Positions 25,974-34,600 of a stretch of 64,000 nt of DNA are shown one piece after another. A program made the position numbers and the translations under genes. Each line of letters begins with the position of its first letter. Within the stretch, counting starts at the first letter, position 1. The notes beneath the pieces were generated by a model. That model made no database searches, had not been told where the DNA came from, and saw only the letters and a program-made list of their open reading frames with translations. Source of the DNA: CFX5 sp023384495 (GTDB taxonomy: Bacteria; Chloroflexota; Anaerolineae; Caldilineales; Caldilineaceae); the NCBI GenBank assembly GCA_048499455.1, contig JASNZV010000001.1, positions 434,001-498,000 on the forward strand, written 5' to 3'.

Positions 25974-27581
25974 ATGGACAAACAGTTCCACCATTGTGCG
26001 GGGTTGACCCCCGACGATGTTGCATACCTCAAGCGAATTGCATGCGGCGCGCCCCTGACCGCCGACATCAGTCGCGCGGATGTATTGGTCTGTTGCTTAT
26101 TGGCGCCAGACCGGGCATTGGTTGCGTTGCATGTGATGCCGGTTTCGACCCCTTCGCTCTACCCGGAAGAGCAGACCGGACGCACCTTTTCGCCGATGGA
26201 GCAGCCTTTGATCTTTCGCGCGCTGACCAGCGGGAGCGGGGGCCGCCGCCAACGCGAGATCATCCGGCATGGCGCCCCCGTATTTCAAGATGTATTTCCC
26301 ATTCATCATGAGGGCGCCGACAGCCCCCACCGAAGGGGCAATGACGATAGCGGGCGCGTGATTGCCGCCATGGTGGTGGAGACAAGCATGATCGCCCATG
26401 AGCGCCAAAAACGACGCAACCGCGACTTCCGGCGCGCCGTGGTCTGGCTACAAGAGATGAGCGTGCGCGGCGTGCTGGAAGACGCCGACCAGCTCAGCCG
26501 GTTTGGCCAATACGATGGGGTTTATCTGGTCAACCACCACCGCACCATCAGTTATATGAGCGGCATTGCCTCCAACCTCTTCCGCACCACTGGCGTGGTG
26601 ATCGATGCGGTTGGCGAGCAAGTCTCGATTCTCGAAGCGGAGGATGCGCGACTGGTCGAACGGGCGTTTGCCAACGGGCGTTGCATCGAGGCGCGCGCCG
26701 AATCGCCCGACGGGCGTGTTTGGGTGCGCAAGGCGGTCCCCATTCGGGCGCCGACCGCCAACTGGCTGCATCGCTGGCTGGCCCGACCCTGGTACGGTGC
26801 GCCGCGCGCCCCCCAGAGCGGCGCCGTGCATGTCGTGCTGGTGATGGTGCATAACGCCACCGAGGCGGTGCAGAAGCAGCGTGAACTGAATGTCAAATCA
26901 GCGATCATTCAAGAGGTGCATCATCGGGTCAAAAATAATCTGCAGAACATTGCCGCCATCTTGCGCATGCAGGCGCGGCGAGCAACCAACGAAGAGATAC
27001 GCCGGCCCCTGCTCGATGCGGTCAACCGGGTGCTCAGCATGGCCGTAATCCACGAATTTATGAGCCACGACGAGCACCGCGCCATCAACCTGCGCGATGT
27101 CTGCCAGCGGATTGCCAGCCAGGTGATGGACATCGCCAGCCAGCCCGACCGCGAGGTCCACATCCAGGTGCAGGGCCCCAATCTGCGGCTGCCCGCAAAC
27201 CAGGCAACCCCCGCCGCGTTGATGGTCAATGAACTGGTGCTCAATGCCGTCGAGCATGGCGTGGGGAGCCGTTCGTGTGGGCGAGTCGATATCATCTTGA
27301 ATGATCTGGGCGACGCGATTGAATTGACAGTCGCCGATGATGGGTTGGGCCTGCCGCCCGGCTTCAACCCGCTGCTTCATGGCAGCTTGGGTTTGCAGAT
27401 CGTACGCACGTTGGCCACCGACGACCTCAAGGGAACCATCCGGCTCACATCGCAGGCTCTCACCGCAGCAGCCACGGCGATCGATGCCCCCATAGTGAAT
27501 ACAAATGACAACGCCGTCGCTGGCAATGTTGGAACACGCGCGGTTGTAACTTTTCCAAAGCGCCCGTTGGGGGTAGACTAA
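25974..27581 (+). CDS. PdtaS-like sensor histidine kinase (HisKA_2 type)
   Basis: 535 residues, no membrane segment, so a cytosolic sensor. The N-terminal 150 residues resemble the PdtaS GAF region, a PAS-like domain follows (about 175-310), then the HisKA_2 box EVHHRVKNNLQNIAAILRMQARR with the phospho-acceptor His near residue 315, the N box NELVLNAVEHG, and the ATP-lid region DDGLGLPPG. The last 70 residues contain an inserted Ala/Thr-rich stretch before VVTFPKRP. It is followed by an ANTAR response regulator, its evident partner. The ATG at 25974 is chosen; an upstream frame to 25908 would run through the inverted repeat. Confidence 0.9.
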   Translation: MDKQFHHCAGLTPDDVAYLKRIACGAPLTADISRADVLVCCLLAPDRALVALHVMPVSTPSLYPEEQTGRTFSPMEQPLIFRALTSGSGGRRQREIIRHGAPVFQDVFPIHHEGADSPHRRGNDDSGRVIAAMVVETSMIAHERQKRRNRDFRRAVVWLQEMSVRGVLEDADQLSRFGQYDGVYLVNHHRTISYMSGIASNLFRTTGVVIDAVGEQVSILEAEDARLVERAFANGRCIEARAESPDGRVWVRKAVPIRAPTANWLHRWLARPWYGAPRAPQSGAVHVVLVMVHNATEAVQKQRELNVKSAIIQEVHHRVKNNLQNIAAILRMQARRATNEEIRRPLLDAVNRVLSMAVIHEFMSHDEHRAINLRDVCQRIASQVMDIASQPDREVHIQVQGPNLRLPANQATPAALMVNELVLNAVEHGVGSRSCGRVDIILNDLGDAIELTVADDGLGLPPGFNPLLHGSLGLQIVRTLATDDLKGTIRLTSQALTAAATAIDAPIVNTNDNAVAGNVGTRAVVTFPKRPLGVD

Positions 27582-27732
27582 GCGCCTACGCAATGGTAAG
27601 TGGTTTATGCTCAGTGGTTTCTGCTTAACCGAAGATGCAAAACATAGCATAACCTGCGAATGATGAACGGGTGATTGTAAACGGGCAGTTGACGCCGGGC
27701 AAATGATGGTGGCCTGTGAAGGAGAGCGTGGT

Positions 27733-28317
27733 GTGGAACGTACACGTGTCATTGTCGCTGATGATGAATCGCTGATCCGCATGGATCTGCGTGAGATGCT
27801 GACCAATCTTGGGTATCTGGTAATTAGCGAGGCGGGCGATGGGCGCAGCGCAGTCAACCTGGCCCGTGAACTACGCCCCGATATTGTCATCATGGATATC
27901 AAGATGCCCGATATGGATGGCATCGAGGCGGCCCAAATCTTGACCCAAGAACGGCTGGCCCCCGTGCTGCTATTGAGCGCCTATAGCCAGCAGGAATTGA
28001 TTCAGCGGGCTAGTCAGGCTGGTGTGGCTGGCTATCTCGTCAAACCCTTTCGCGAGAACGATCTGGCGCCGGCCATCGAAATCGCGCTGGCTCGCTTTAG
28101 CGAGTTCCGTGTGATGGAGCGCGAGGTGGGCAACATGCAGGAGGCGCTGGAAACCCGTAAGGCGGTCGAACGCGCCAAAGGGATTTTGATGGACACGCAA
28201 GGGCTTTCGGAGACAGAAGCGTTCCGCAAAATCCAAAAGATGAGCATGAACAATCGCAAGCCCATGCGCGCCGTGGCTGAGGCGATCATCCTCGCGCACC
28301 AGGCGCACGAACAGTAA
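27733..28317 (+). CDS. ANTAR-domain response regulator (PdtaR-like)
   Basis: 194 residues. A receiver domain (DDES acidic pocket near residue 9, phospho-acceptor Asp in IVIMDIKMPDMDG, Lys in GYLVKPF) is followed by a C-terminal ANTAR RNA-binding domain (ETRKAVERAKGILMDTQGLSETEAFRKIQKMSM). ANTAR proteins bind paired hexaloop RNA stems and prevent termination. The GTG at 27733 is selected because AAGGAG ends eight bases before it; ATGs at 27703 and 27706 lack that site. The kinase PdtaS homologue is 151 bases upstream. Confidence 0.92.
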   Translation: MERTRVIVADDESLIRMDLREMLTNLGYLVISEAGDGRSAVNLARELRPDIVIMDIKMPDMDGIEAAQILTQERLAPVLLLSAYSQQELIQRASQAGVAGYLVKPFRENDLAPAIEIALARFSEFRVMEREVGNMQEALETRKAVERAKGILMDTQGLSETEAFRKIQKMSMNNRKPMRAVAEAIILAHQAHEQ

Positions 28318-28333
28318 ACCAAACAGTGACGTT

Positions 28334-29074
28334 GTGAAACTATCGATCATCATGCCCGTCTACAACGAGCGGGCCACCCTGGAAGAGATTGTCTGCCGCG
28401 TGCGCGCGGTGGATCTGACCGTGAACGCCGATGGCGGCAATCCGTTGCTCAATGGCCCGCTGACCTTGGCGCGCGAAATCGTGATCGTCGACGATGGCTC
28501 CACCGATGGCACGCGCGAGATTCTCGACCGCTGGCGGGCCGCCAATGCGCCCGACATGCGTGTGATCTATCACGAACAGAATGGCGGCAAGGGCGCTGCG
28601 CTGCGTACAGGCTTTCAAAACGCAACCGGCGACATCCTGATCATCCAAGACGCGGACCTGGAATACGACCCGCGCGACTATGTCAAACTGCTGGAGCCGC
28701 TGCTCGAAGGGCGTTCGCCTGTGGTCTATGGCAGCCGCTTTATGGGAGGGCCGCGCTCGGCCATGAGCCTGACCCACACGCTAGGCAACAAAGGGGTGAC
28801 GCTCCTCACCAATCTGCTCTTTGGCACGGCGCTCAGCGATATGGAGACCTGTTACAAGTGTTTCCGTCGTGATGTGATCCAGGGGATGCCACTCCACAGC
28901 CGGCGTTTTGAGATCGAACCGGAATTGACGGCCAAAATCCTGAAGCGCGGCTACAGTATTTTTGAGGTGCCCATCAGCTACAACGGCCGCGCTTTTCACG
29001 AAGGCAAGAAGTTGAGCTGGCGCGATGGCTTTAGCGCGATCTGGACGCTGACTAAGTATCGCTTTGTGGATTGA
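28334..29074 (+). CDS. Family 2 glycosyltransferase (polyprenyl/dolichol-phosphate sugar synthase type)
   Basis: 246 residues, GT-A fold, no C-terminal membrane anchor. It starts LSIIMPVYNERATLEEIV, with the nucleotide-binding IVIVDDGSTDGTREIL and the metal-binding QDADLEYDPRDY. The pattern METCYKCFRRDVIQ and FEIEPELTAKILKRGY is that of DPM1-like enzymes, which load mannose or glucose onto a polyprenyl phosphate carrier. The product would feed the GT-C enzyme encoded next. The start codon is GTG at 28334, 16 bases after the response-regulator stop. Confidence 0.9.
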   Translation: MKLSIIMPVYNERATLEEIVCRVRAVDLTVNADGGNPLLNGPLTLAREIVIVDDGSTDGTREILDRWRAANAPDMRVIYHEQNGGKGAALRTGFQNATGDILIIQDADLEYDPRDYVKLLEPLLEGRSPVVYGSRFMGGPRSAMSLTHTLGNKGVTLLTNLLFGTALSDMETCYKCFRRDVIQGMPLHSRRFEIEPELTAKILKRGYSIFEVPISYNGRAFHEGKKLSWRDGFSAIWTLTKYRFVD

Positions 29075-29087
29075 GCGCGGCCAACCT

Positions 29088-30731
29088 ATGCACGTCGCCC
29101 CTGCGCCGACTATGCGCATTGCCCGCCCATCGGTTCGCATGATTTCCTTCGCATCGACCGAACGCGTGGCGCTGGCCGGCCTCATCCTGCTCGGGTTTGC
29201 CCTTCGTCTGCCGCTGCTAGATCGCTTCCCGTTTCGCGAGGACGAGGCCATCTACAGCGTTTGGGCGCTCCACGCCCTGCGCGAAGACCCGCTCTTCCTG
29301 CGTGTCTGGCCCGACAAACCCCCGCTCTTCCTCTGGTTGCTGGCCGGCGCCTTTGAGATGTTCGGCGCAAGCCAGGCGGCGGCTCGGATACCCAACATTC
29401 TTGTCAGTGTGCTGACGATCCCGCTGGTCGCCGTCATCGCGCGTAGGCTGTGGGGACGGCGCGCGGCGTTGGCCGCCGCGGTCGCCATGGCTCTGAACCC
29501 GTTCGCCATCAGCTTTGCGCCGACAGCCTTTACTGACCCGCTGCTTGTGTTTGCCGGTGCGTGTGCACTCTGGAGTGCGGGCAACCGCCGCGGCCTCTGG
29601 GCCGGTGTCTGGCTGGGCGTCGCCATCATGACCAAGCAACAGGGGCTGTTTTATGCCCCTTTGATTGTCGCCACCCTCTTTGCGCAGAGCATCGCCCCCA
29701 CCAGTGCGGGCCGGGTGGCGCGCTTCGGCGCGCTGGGGCGCTTCGGCGTCGGGCTACTCTTTGTGACAGCCCCCATTGTCTATTGGGACAGCCTACGCTG
29801 GCAGGTTGCCCCCTCACCGTGGGATCTCGGTGTTCGCAACTATGGCGCATTGGCCCTGTTGCCGCCCGACGCATGGATGGAGCGTTTGCAATCGTGGACG
29901 GAACTAGCCTGGCATCTCACTGCAAGTTGGCCGCTCTGGCTTGCGCTGCTGGTGGGTGTGGCGGCCTCGCTGTTCCAACTGGTTGCCCTTGGCGGGTCAC
30001 CGGCAGAGCATCGCTCTCTCCATTCCCCAACCATCCGATCTCATGTGCTTCTGCTCGCGCTCTGGGCTGCGGCCTTCTTCGCCGTCCATGTCATCACCAC
30101 GGTGCAAGTGTGGGATCGCTATCTGCTGCCGCTGGCGCCCATGGTTGCGCTGGGCGCTGGCTGGCTGGCGGCGCGCTGGCTCGCCGGCGGCGCCGCCCCC
30201 CAATTCGGCATTTGGTTGCTGGTGGCGGCGCTGCTGCTGTTGCCCCCGGCGGCCACGGCAGCGCAGGGTGGCCTGCCCATCGGCGGCGATCACGGCGATT
30301 ATCGGGGACTGACCGAAGCGTTTGCCTGGCTGCAACAACGCCCGACAGACAGCGCTGTGCTCTATCACCGTACATTGGGCTGGCATGCCCAGTTCTACCT
30401 CCATCAAGCCATCGGGCGCGGCGACTATGAGCTGCGCTGGTTTCCTCACGCCCTCTATCTGGCCGACAACGCCAGCAAGGTTCCACACCGGCGCAAATGG
30501 CTGATCCAGCCGGAGTGGGCGCCCGTGCGTGATCTCGACTGGCGACTCGATGCGCGCGGGCTGGCGCTCAGCGAAGTGGGTCGCTTTGGGCGCTTTACGG
30601 TCTTTGAAATCACACAACCGGCACAGCCTATTTGCGATTGGTGCGTCTGTTCGAGCGGCGCGCCCTTTCTGCCGCTGGCGAAGACCGGTCAGGCCCCCAT
30701 GACCCAGCCACGCATGGGGTCAACGCCATGA
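29088..30731 (+). CDS. GT39/PMT_2-type membrane glycosyltransferase (ArnT/dolichyl-phosphate-mannose mannosyltransferase family)
   Basis: 547 residues with about ten membrane helices. The first exported loop contains FPFREDEAIYSVWALHALREDP, the Asp-Glu acidic motif of GT-C enzymes, followed by PDKPPLFLWLLAGAFEMFG typical of PMT_2. It would transfer a sugar from the lipid carrier made by the preceding GT2 onto a protein or glycan at the outer face. An in-frame start at 29064 overlaps the preceding gene; the ATG at 29088 is used. The stop overlaps the next ATG in ATGA. Confidence 0.87.
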   Translation: MHVAPAPTMRIARPSVRMISFASTERVALAGLILLGFALRLPLLDRFPFREDEAIYSVWALHALREDPLFLRVWPDKPPLFLWLLAGAFEMFGASQAAARIPNILVSVLTIPLVAVIARRLWGRRAALAAAVAMALNPFAISFAPTAFTDPLLVFAGACALWSAGNRRGLWAGVWLGVAIMTKQQGLFYAPLIVATLFAQSIAPTSAGRVARFGALGRFGVGLLFVTAPIVYWDSLRWQVAPSPWDLGVRNYGALALLPPDAWMERLQSWTELAWHLTASWPLWLALLVGVAASLFQLVALGGSPAEHRSLHSPTIRSHVLLLALWAAAFFAVHVITTVQVWDRYLLPLAPMVALGAGWLAARWLAGGAAPQFGIWLLVAALLLLPPAATAAQGGLPIGGDHGDYRGLTEAFAWLQQRPTDSAVLYHRTLGWHAQFYLHQAIGRGDYELRWFPHALYLADNASKVPHRRKWLIQPEWAPVRDLDWRLDARGLALSEVGRFGRFTVFEITQPAQPICDWCVCSSGAPFLPLAKTGQAPMTQPRMGSTP

Positions 30732-33577
30732 GCGCGTCCCATGTGGCCCAAGGCCGCGTGGCCGGCCATCTCGTGGTGGGGATAACGCTGGCCGTGTTTG
30801 TGCTCCTCCTCTACTATCCACTGCTTTTCACCAATCGGGTTCTGGCGAGCGGCGATATTCTGCTCTATTTTTACCCCTACCGAGACTTTGCCGCTGAGGC
30901 GCTGCGTGCGGGTCGCATCCCCTTGTGGAACCCCTATCTCTTTCTCGGCGCGCCCTTCTTGGCCAACCCCCAGGCAGCCGTGCTCTACCCGCTGCACTGG
31001 CCGCTGAGTTGGCTGCCCATCACCCAACAGATCTATTGGAGCGCCGCCCTCCACACCTGGCTGCTGGGCATGGGCGGCTACTGGCTCATGCGCCGGTGGG
31101 GCATGGGTGTCTGGGCCGGGGCGGCCACGGGGCTGATCCTGGCTGGCAGCGGCTTCTACGGTGGGCTAATGGGGCACATCAACCAGATGAATGTGGCGGC
31201 CTGGCTGCCGTGGGGCCTCATCATTTTGGATTTCGGCTCTTGGAGATCCGATTTGCCGGGGAGAGCGGAGCGAACGCCGCGGATGCGCCTGGCGCCGTGG
31301 GCTGGGCGGGTTGTGCTGTTGGGGCTGCTGGTGGGGTTGATGTTGCTGGCCGGCCATACGCAGATGGCCTATATCAGCCTGTTTGGCCTGGGGGTTTGGG
31401 TGCTGTGGCAGACGGCAAGGCGATTTTGGAACTCCGGTTTTGGGTTGTCAATCGCTCCATTGCGCGCCCAGCTTGCGGTTGTACAGCCTCTCTTCATCTT
31501 CGCCGCTGGCGCTTTGTTGGGCGTGTTGCTCAGCGGCGCGCAGTTGCTGCCCACGCTGGAATTGAGCGGGCTGGGGCTGCGCAGCGGCGGGCTGAGCTTT
31601 GCCGAGGCCACCAGCTTCAGCCTCAAGCCGCTCCATCTGCCCTGGACCCTCTTGCCCAGCTACGGCCTTTGGCCCATGGAGGCGGTCTTCGATACGCCGG
31701 CCTATACCGAGTTCATCGCCTACGTGGGGTTGATTGGGCTGGCGCTGGCCGGGGTGGGCGCGTGGAAAGGAAGCGGGGCGCCGCGCACGGTTGGGTTGCT
31801 CTTTGCCGGGCTTGGGCTGCTGCTGGCCCTGGGCCGGTGGAACCCTCTCTATTATCTGCTTTATGTGATCGTCCCCGGGTTTGACCTCTTTCGCACCCCG
31901 GCGCGCTGGATGATGCTCTACACCCTCGGCATGGCGGTGTTGGCGGGAGTAGGGACGGGGTGGGTTACGCAAAGAGGCTTCAACGGGTTCAGAGGACTCT
32001 TGCCGATTCTCCTCGCCCTTGTCGCTGCTGACCTTTTGCTTGCGGCGCGTGCGTTGCCCCATACCCAACCGACTGCGCCCCAGGCCGTCTACGAGACGCG
32101 CACCGCGCCGGCGCACCTGCTCACCGACCCGGCGCGGGCAGCGGTGGGGTCTGGCGGCGCCGGCCGCTTTCTGGGTATGAGCACGATCACATACGACCCC
32201 GGCGACATGGCCGACTGGCGGCGCATCCTGCTTGAGGAACGGCCCCAGCTAAGCCCGCAGACCTTTGCCGATTTTGTCATTGCCCTCAAGGTGCAAGAGT
32301 TGGTGGTTCCCAACCTGCCGCTATTCTGGCGCATCCCGGCAGTGGATGGATTTGATGGCGGCGTGTTGCCGCTCCAGCGCTACAACGAGTTTCTCACGCT
32401 CTTTATCAGCCGCGACGAACTGGTGCCCGATGGCCGGCTGCGCGAACAGTTGCGCACGGTTCCGCCCACCTCGCTGCTCAACCTGCTCAACGTGCAATAC
32501 CTGGTGACCGACAAGGTGCGCGACCTCTGGTTCCACGATGTATTCTACGACCGGCAGATTGGCGCACGACTCCACAACGACGCCGAACAGGTGACCATCG
32601 AAGCGCCGCAACCTTTTGCCGCCACCCACATTGGCCTGATCGGTTATGTGGAGGGCGGGGCGGATGTGGTGGCCGACCTTGCCGCGCAAAACGCAGTCGT
32701 GGCCGCAGTGATGGTGGACGGGCCTGAGGGTCCGGTCGAGTTTCCGCTCGTTGCCGGCGGTGAGCCTGGCGCACACCTTGCCGATGGCGCGCTGGACAGT
32801 TCCATGGCCCAAAAGAGTGGCGCAACCATCGCCTATCGCGACATGGAGGGGGGCCGGCAGGAGTATCTGGCGACGTTTGCACTGCCCACGCCGGTTGCGT
32901 CCAGAGCGATCGAAGTGCAGCGGCTCTCCACGGCGGTCGATGTCGTGGTGCAGGCCATGACGCTCATCGATGAACGAACGGGGATGTTTACGCCGCTTTT
33001 GCCCAGCGACCGAGGACGTTTTCGTCTGACGCACAGCGGGGATGTGAAGATCTACGAGAACTTGGAGCTTCTGCCGCGCGCATATCTGGTTCACGAGGTT
33101 GTAGGCGTCGACACGGCGCAAGAAGCATTGGCGCTGTTGCATGAGGGCGCGATCGCGCCGGGTGAGATGGCGGTGGTCGAGGGCGTCGAATCATTTCGCA
33201 GTGCGCCTGCGCCCGCCGACAGCGTCGAGATCGTCGCCTACACGCCCGAGCGGGTCGAGATCAGCGTGCGTTCGGCGCAACCGGCGCTGCTGGTGCTGAG
33301 CGACACCGATTATCCCGGCTGGGCCGCGATGGTGGATGAGGTAGAAGCGCCCATCTACCCCACCAATTATCTCTTTCGGGGCGTCGCTGTCCCGGCGGGC
33401 GAGCACTTGGTTCGCTTCGAATACCGGCCTACGAGCTGGCGGCGAGGGCTTTGGTTGACTGGGCTGGGCGGGCTGCTCACCATCCTTCTAGCCGGTATCG
33501 CGTTGCACAGGCAGCCGAGACAGCCTCCGCAGCCGGCGGGCGCAACCCCTACCCGTTCGACGCATCGTCGTATATGA
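30728..33577 (+). CDS. YfhO-family large membrane protein
   Basis: 949 residues. About 12 helices fill the first 470 residues, with FYPYRDFAAEALRAGRIPLWNPYLFLGAPFLAN in the first loop, a signature of YfhO and related GT-C-like proteins. A long exported mixed alpha/beta part follows. It ends with the segment LVLSDTDYPGWAAMVDEVEA, FRGVAVPAGEHLVRFEYRP and one last helix, which is the characteristic YfhO C-terminus. YfhO proteins help glycosylate lipoteichoic acid in firmicutes; here the role is probably glycan decoration. It is translationally coupled to the GT39 gene (ATGA). Confidence 0.88.
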   Translation: MSASHVAQGRVAGHLVVGITLAVFVLLLYYPLLFTNRVLASGDILLYFYPYRDFAAEALRAGRIPLWNPYLFLGAPFLANPQAAVLYPLHWPLSWLPITQQIYWSAALHTWLLGMGGYWLMRRWGMGVWAGAATGLILAGSGFYGGLMGHINQMNVAAWLPWGLIILDFGSWRSDLPGRAERTPRMRLAPWAGRVVLLGLLVGLMLLAGHTQMAYISLFGLGVWVLWQTARRFWNSGFGLSIAPLRAQLAVVQPLFIFAAGALLGVLLSGAQLLPTLELSGLGLRSGGLSFAEATSFSLKPLHLPWTLLPSYGLWPMEAVFDTPAYTEFIAYVGLIGLALAGVGAWKGSGAPRTVGLLFAGLGLLLALGRWNPLYYLLYVIVPGFDLFRTPARWMMLYTLGMAVLAGVGTGWVTQRGFNGFRGLLPILLALVAADLLLAARALPHTQPTAPQAVYETRTAPAHLLTDPARAAVGSGGAGRFLGMSTITYDPGDMADWRRILLEERPQLSPQTFADFVIALKVQELVVPNLPLFWRIPAVDGFDGGVLPLQRYNEFLTLFISRDELVPDGRLREQLRTVPPTSLLNLLNVQYLVTDKVRDLWFHDVFYDRQIGARLHNDAEQVTIEAPQPFAATHIGLIGYVEGGADVVADLAAQNAVVAAVMVDGPEGPVEFPLVAGGEPGAHLADGALDSSMAQKSGATIAYRDMEGGRQEYLATFALPTPVASRAIEVQRLSTAVDVVVQAMTLIDERTGMFTPLLPSDRGRFRLTHSGDVKIYENLELLPRAYLVHEVVGVDTAQEALALLHEGAIAPGEMAVVEGVESFRSAPAPADSVEIVAYTPERVEISVRSAQPALLVLSDTDYPGWAAMVDEVEAPIYPTNYLFRGVAVPAGEHLVRFEYRPTSWRRGLWLTGLGGLLTILLAGIALHRQPRQPPQPAGATPTRSTHRRI

Positions 33578-34355
33578 AATGAGCGTTGCGGGGGATGATG
33601 ATGGGCGTGGGGCCGTCGGCCGAGAAGAGCGCAGCCCAGGCGTGCGGGTCGTAGTTGCGCTTGACAAAGCACTCGCGGTGGGACGGAAAGACATGGCGCA
33701 GCCCAATGCGCGTGGCCATCTTCACCGAGCCGTCGAAGAAGGGAAATTCCCCTTCCGTGGGATGGGTGGTCAGAAAGCCCAGATCGGGTTTGAAGGCAGC
33801 CACCGCGTCGACAAGATCGTCATGATCGGCGAAATTGTTGATGGGGTCACCCGAAAAATAGAGCGTGTGTCCGCCGACCTTGAGCACATAGCCCAGATGT
33901 GTCACGTCGGGCGGCTGGATGCCGGCCTGTGGGTCCCCTTGGGGCGGCTTGGCGTAGACGGCGTAGGCGTACATAGAGCGCAGGTCTACCCCCATCCCAG
34001 CGCGGATGGTGGTGGTGTACGCTACATTGACGCCCGTATTTTCAAGCACATTGGCGATGCTCTCGTGGGGGCCGACAACCTTCAGCTTGGGGGAACGCTG
34101 GCGAATCCGTTCGATGGATTCGGGCCCGGTATGGTCGCGGTGGTTGTGGGTCAGCAGCACAAAATCAGTGGGCAACGTGGACTCATCGAGCGGCGGGTCG
34201 GGGTAAATGAAACGATCCGCTGGGCGCTCGCGAGGGAAGTAGGGATCGATCTGCACAATGGTGCCATGCTCATCCTTGATGGCGTAGCAACTCTGCTCAA
34301 ACCAGTGGATAGCGACCGCGCCGGTGGGCACGTTCAATTCAGAAAGCGGATGCAT
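33549..34355 (-). CDS. MBL-fold metal-dependent hydrolase (UlaG-like)
   Basis: 268 residues, no signal peptide. The zinc-binding motif THNHRDHTG is near residue 85, GDPINNF supplies the bridging Asp, and the later GFLTTHPTEGEF and HVFPSHRECF match the UlaG/L-ascorbate-6-phosphate lactonase-type branch. The substrate is unknown. AAGGGAAGG before the ATG at 34355 supports this start over the longer frame to 34460. Its last 29 bases overlap the convergent YfhO gene. Confidence 0.85.
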   Translation of the reverse strand: MHPLSELNVPTGAVAIHWFEQSCYAIKDEHGTIVQIDPYFPRERPADRFIYPDPPLDESTLPTDFVLLTHNHRDHTGPESIERIRQRSPKLKVVGPHESIANVLENTGVNVAYTTTIRAGMGVDLRSMYAYAVYAKPPQGDPQAGIQPPDVTHLGYVLKVGGHTLYFSGDPINNFADHDDLVDAVAAFKPDLGFLTTHPTEGEFPFFDGSVKMATRIGLRHVFPSHRECFVKRNYDPHAWAALFSADGPTPIIIPRNAHFIYDDASNG

Positions 34356-34479
34356 GGGCCTTCCCTTCAAAGAGATTGAGGTTTCAATCGTTGACGCCCC
34401 TATCTTACCGACAACCGTTGGAATTGCCAAACCGCAACGACGCCTGCCCTGCCCGAACAAGCTGCCCCCCCCCCAATAC

Positions 34480-34509
34480 GAGGCCCTCTGGGACTTCCCA
34501 GAGGGCCTC
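34480..34509. terminator. Strong hairpin after the giant repeat-protein gene
   Basis: GAGGCCCTCTGGG (34480-34492) and CCCAGAGGGCCTC (34497-34509) form a perfect 13-bp stem with a 4-base loop. It lies 91 bases past the stop of the minus-strand gene. There is no long T-tract on the minus strand (a G-run follows), while TGGTTTT follows on the plus strand, so termination activity is likely but not certain. Confidence 0.55.
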
Positions 34510-34600
34510 GCGTGGTTTTACAGTTGCGTCAGCAGAAATACGCCTGACACGATTTAGACAAACCCGTTGGGGGTTGACCAACCGCTTTGTCAACGATGCG

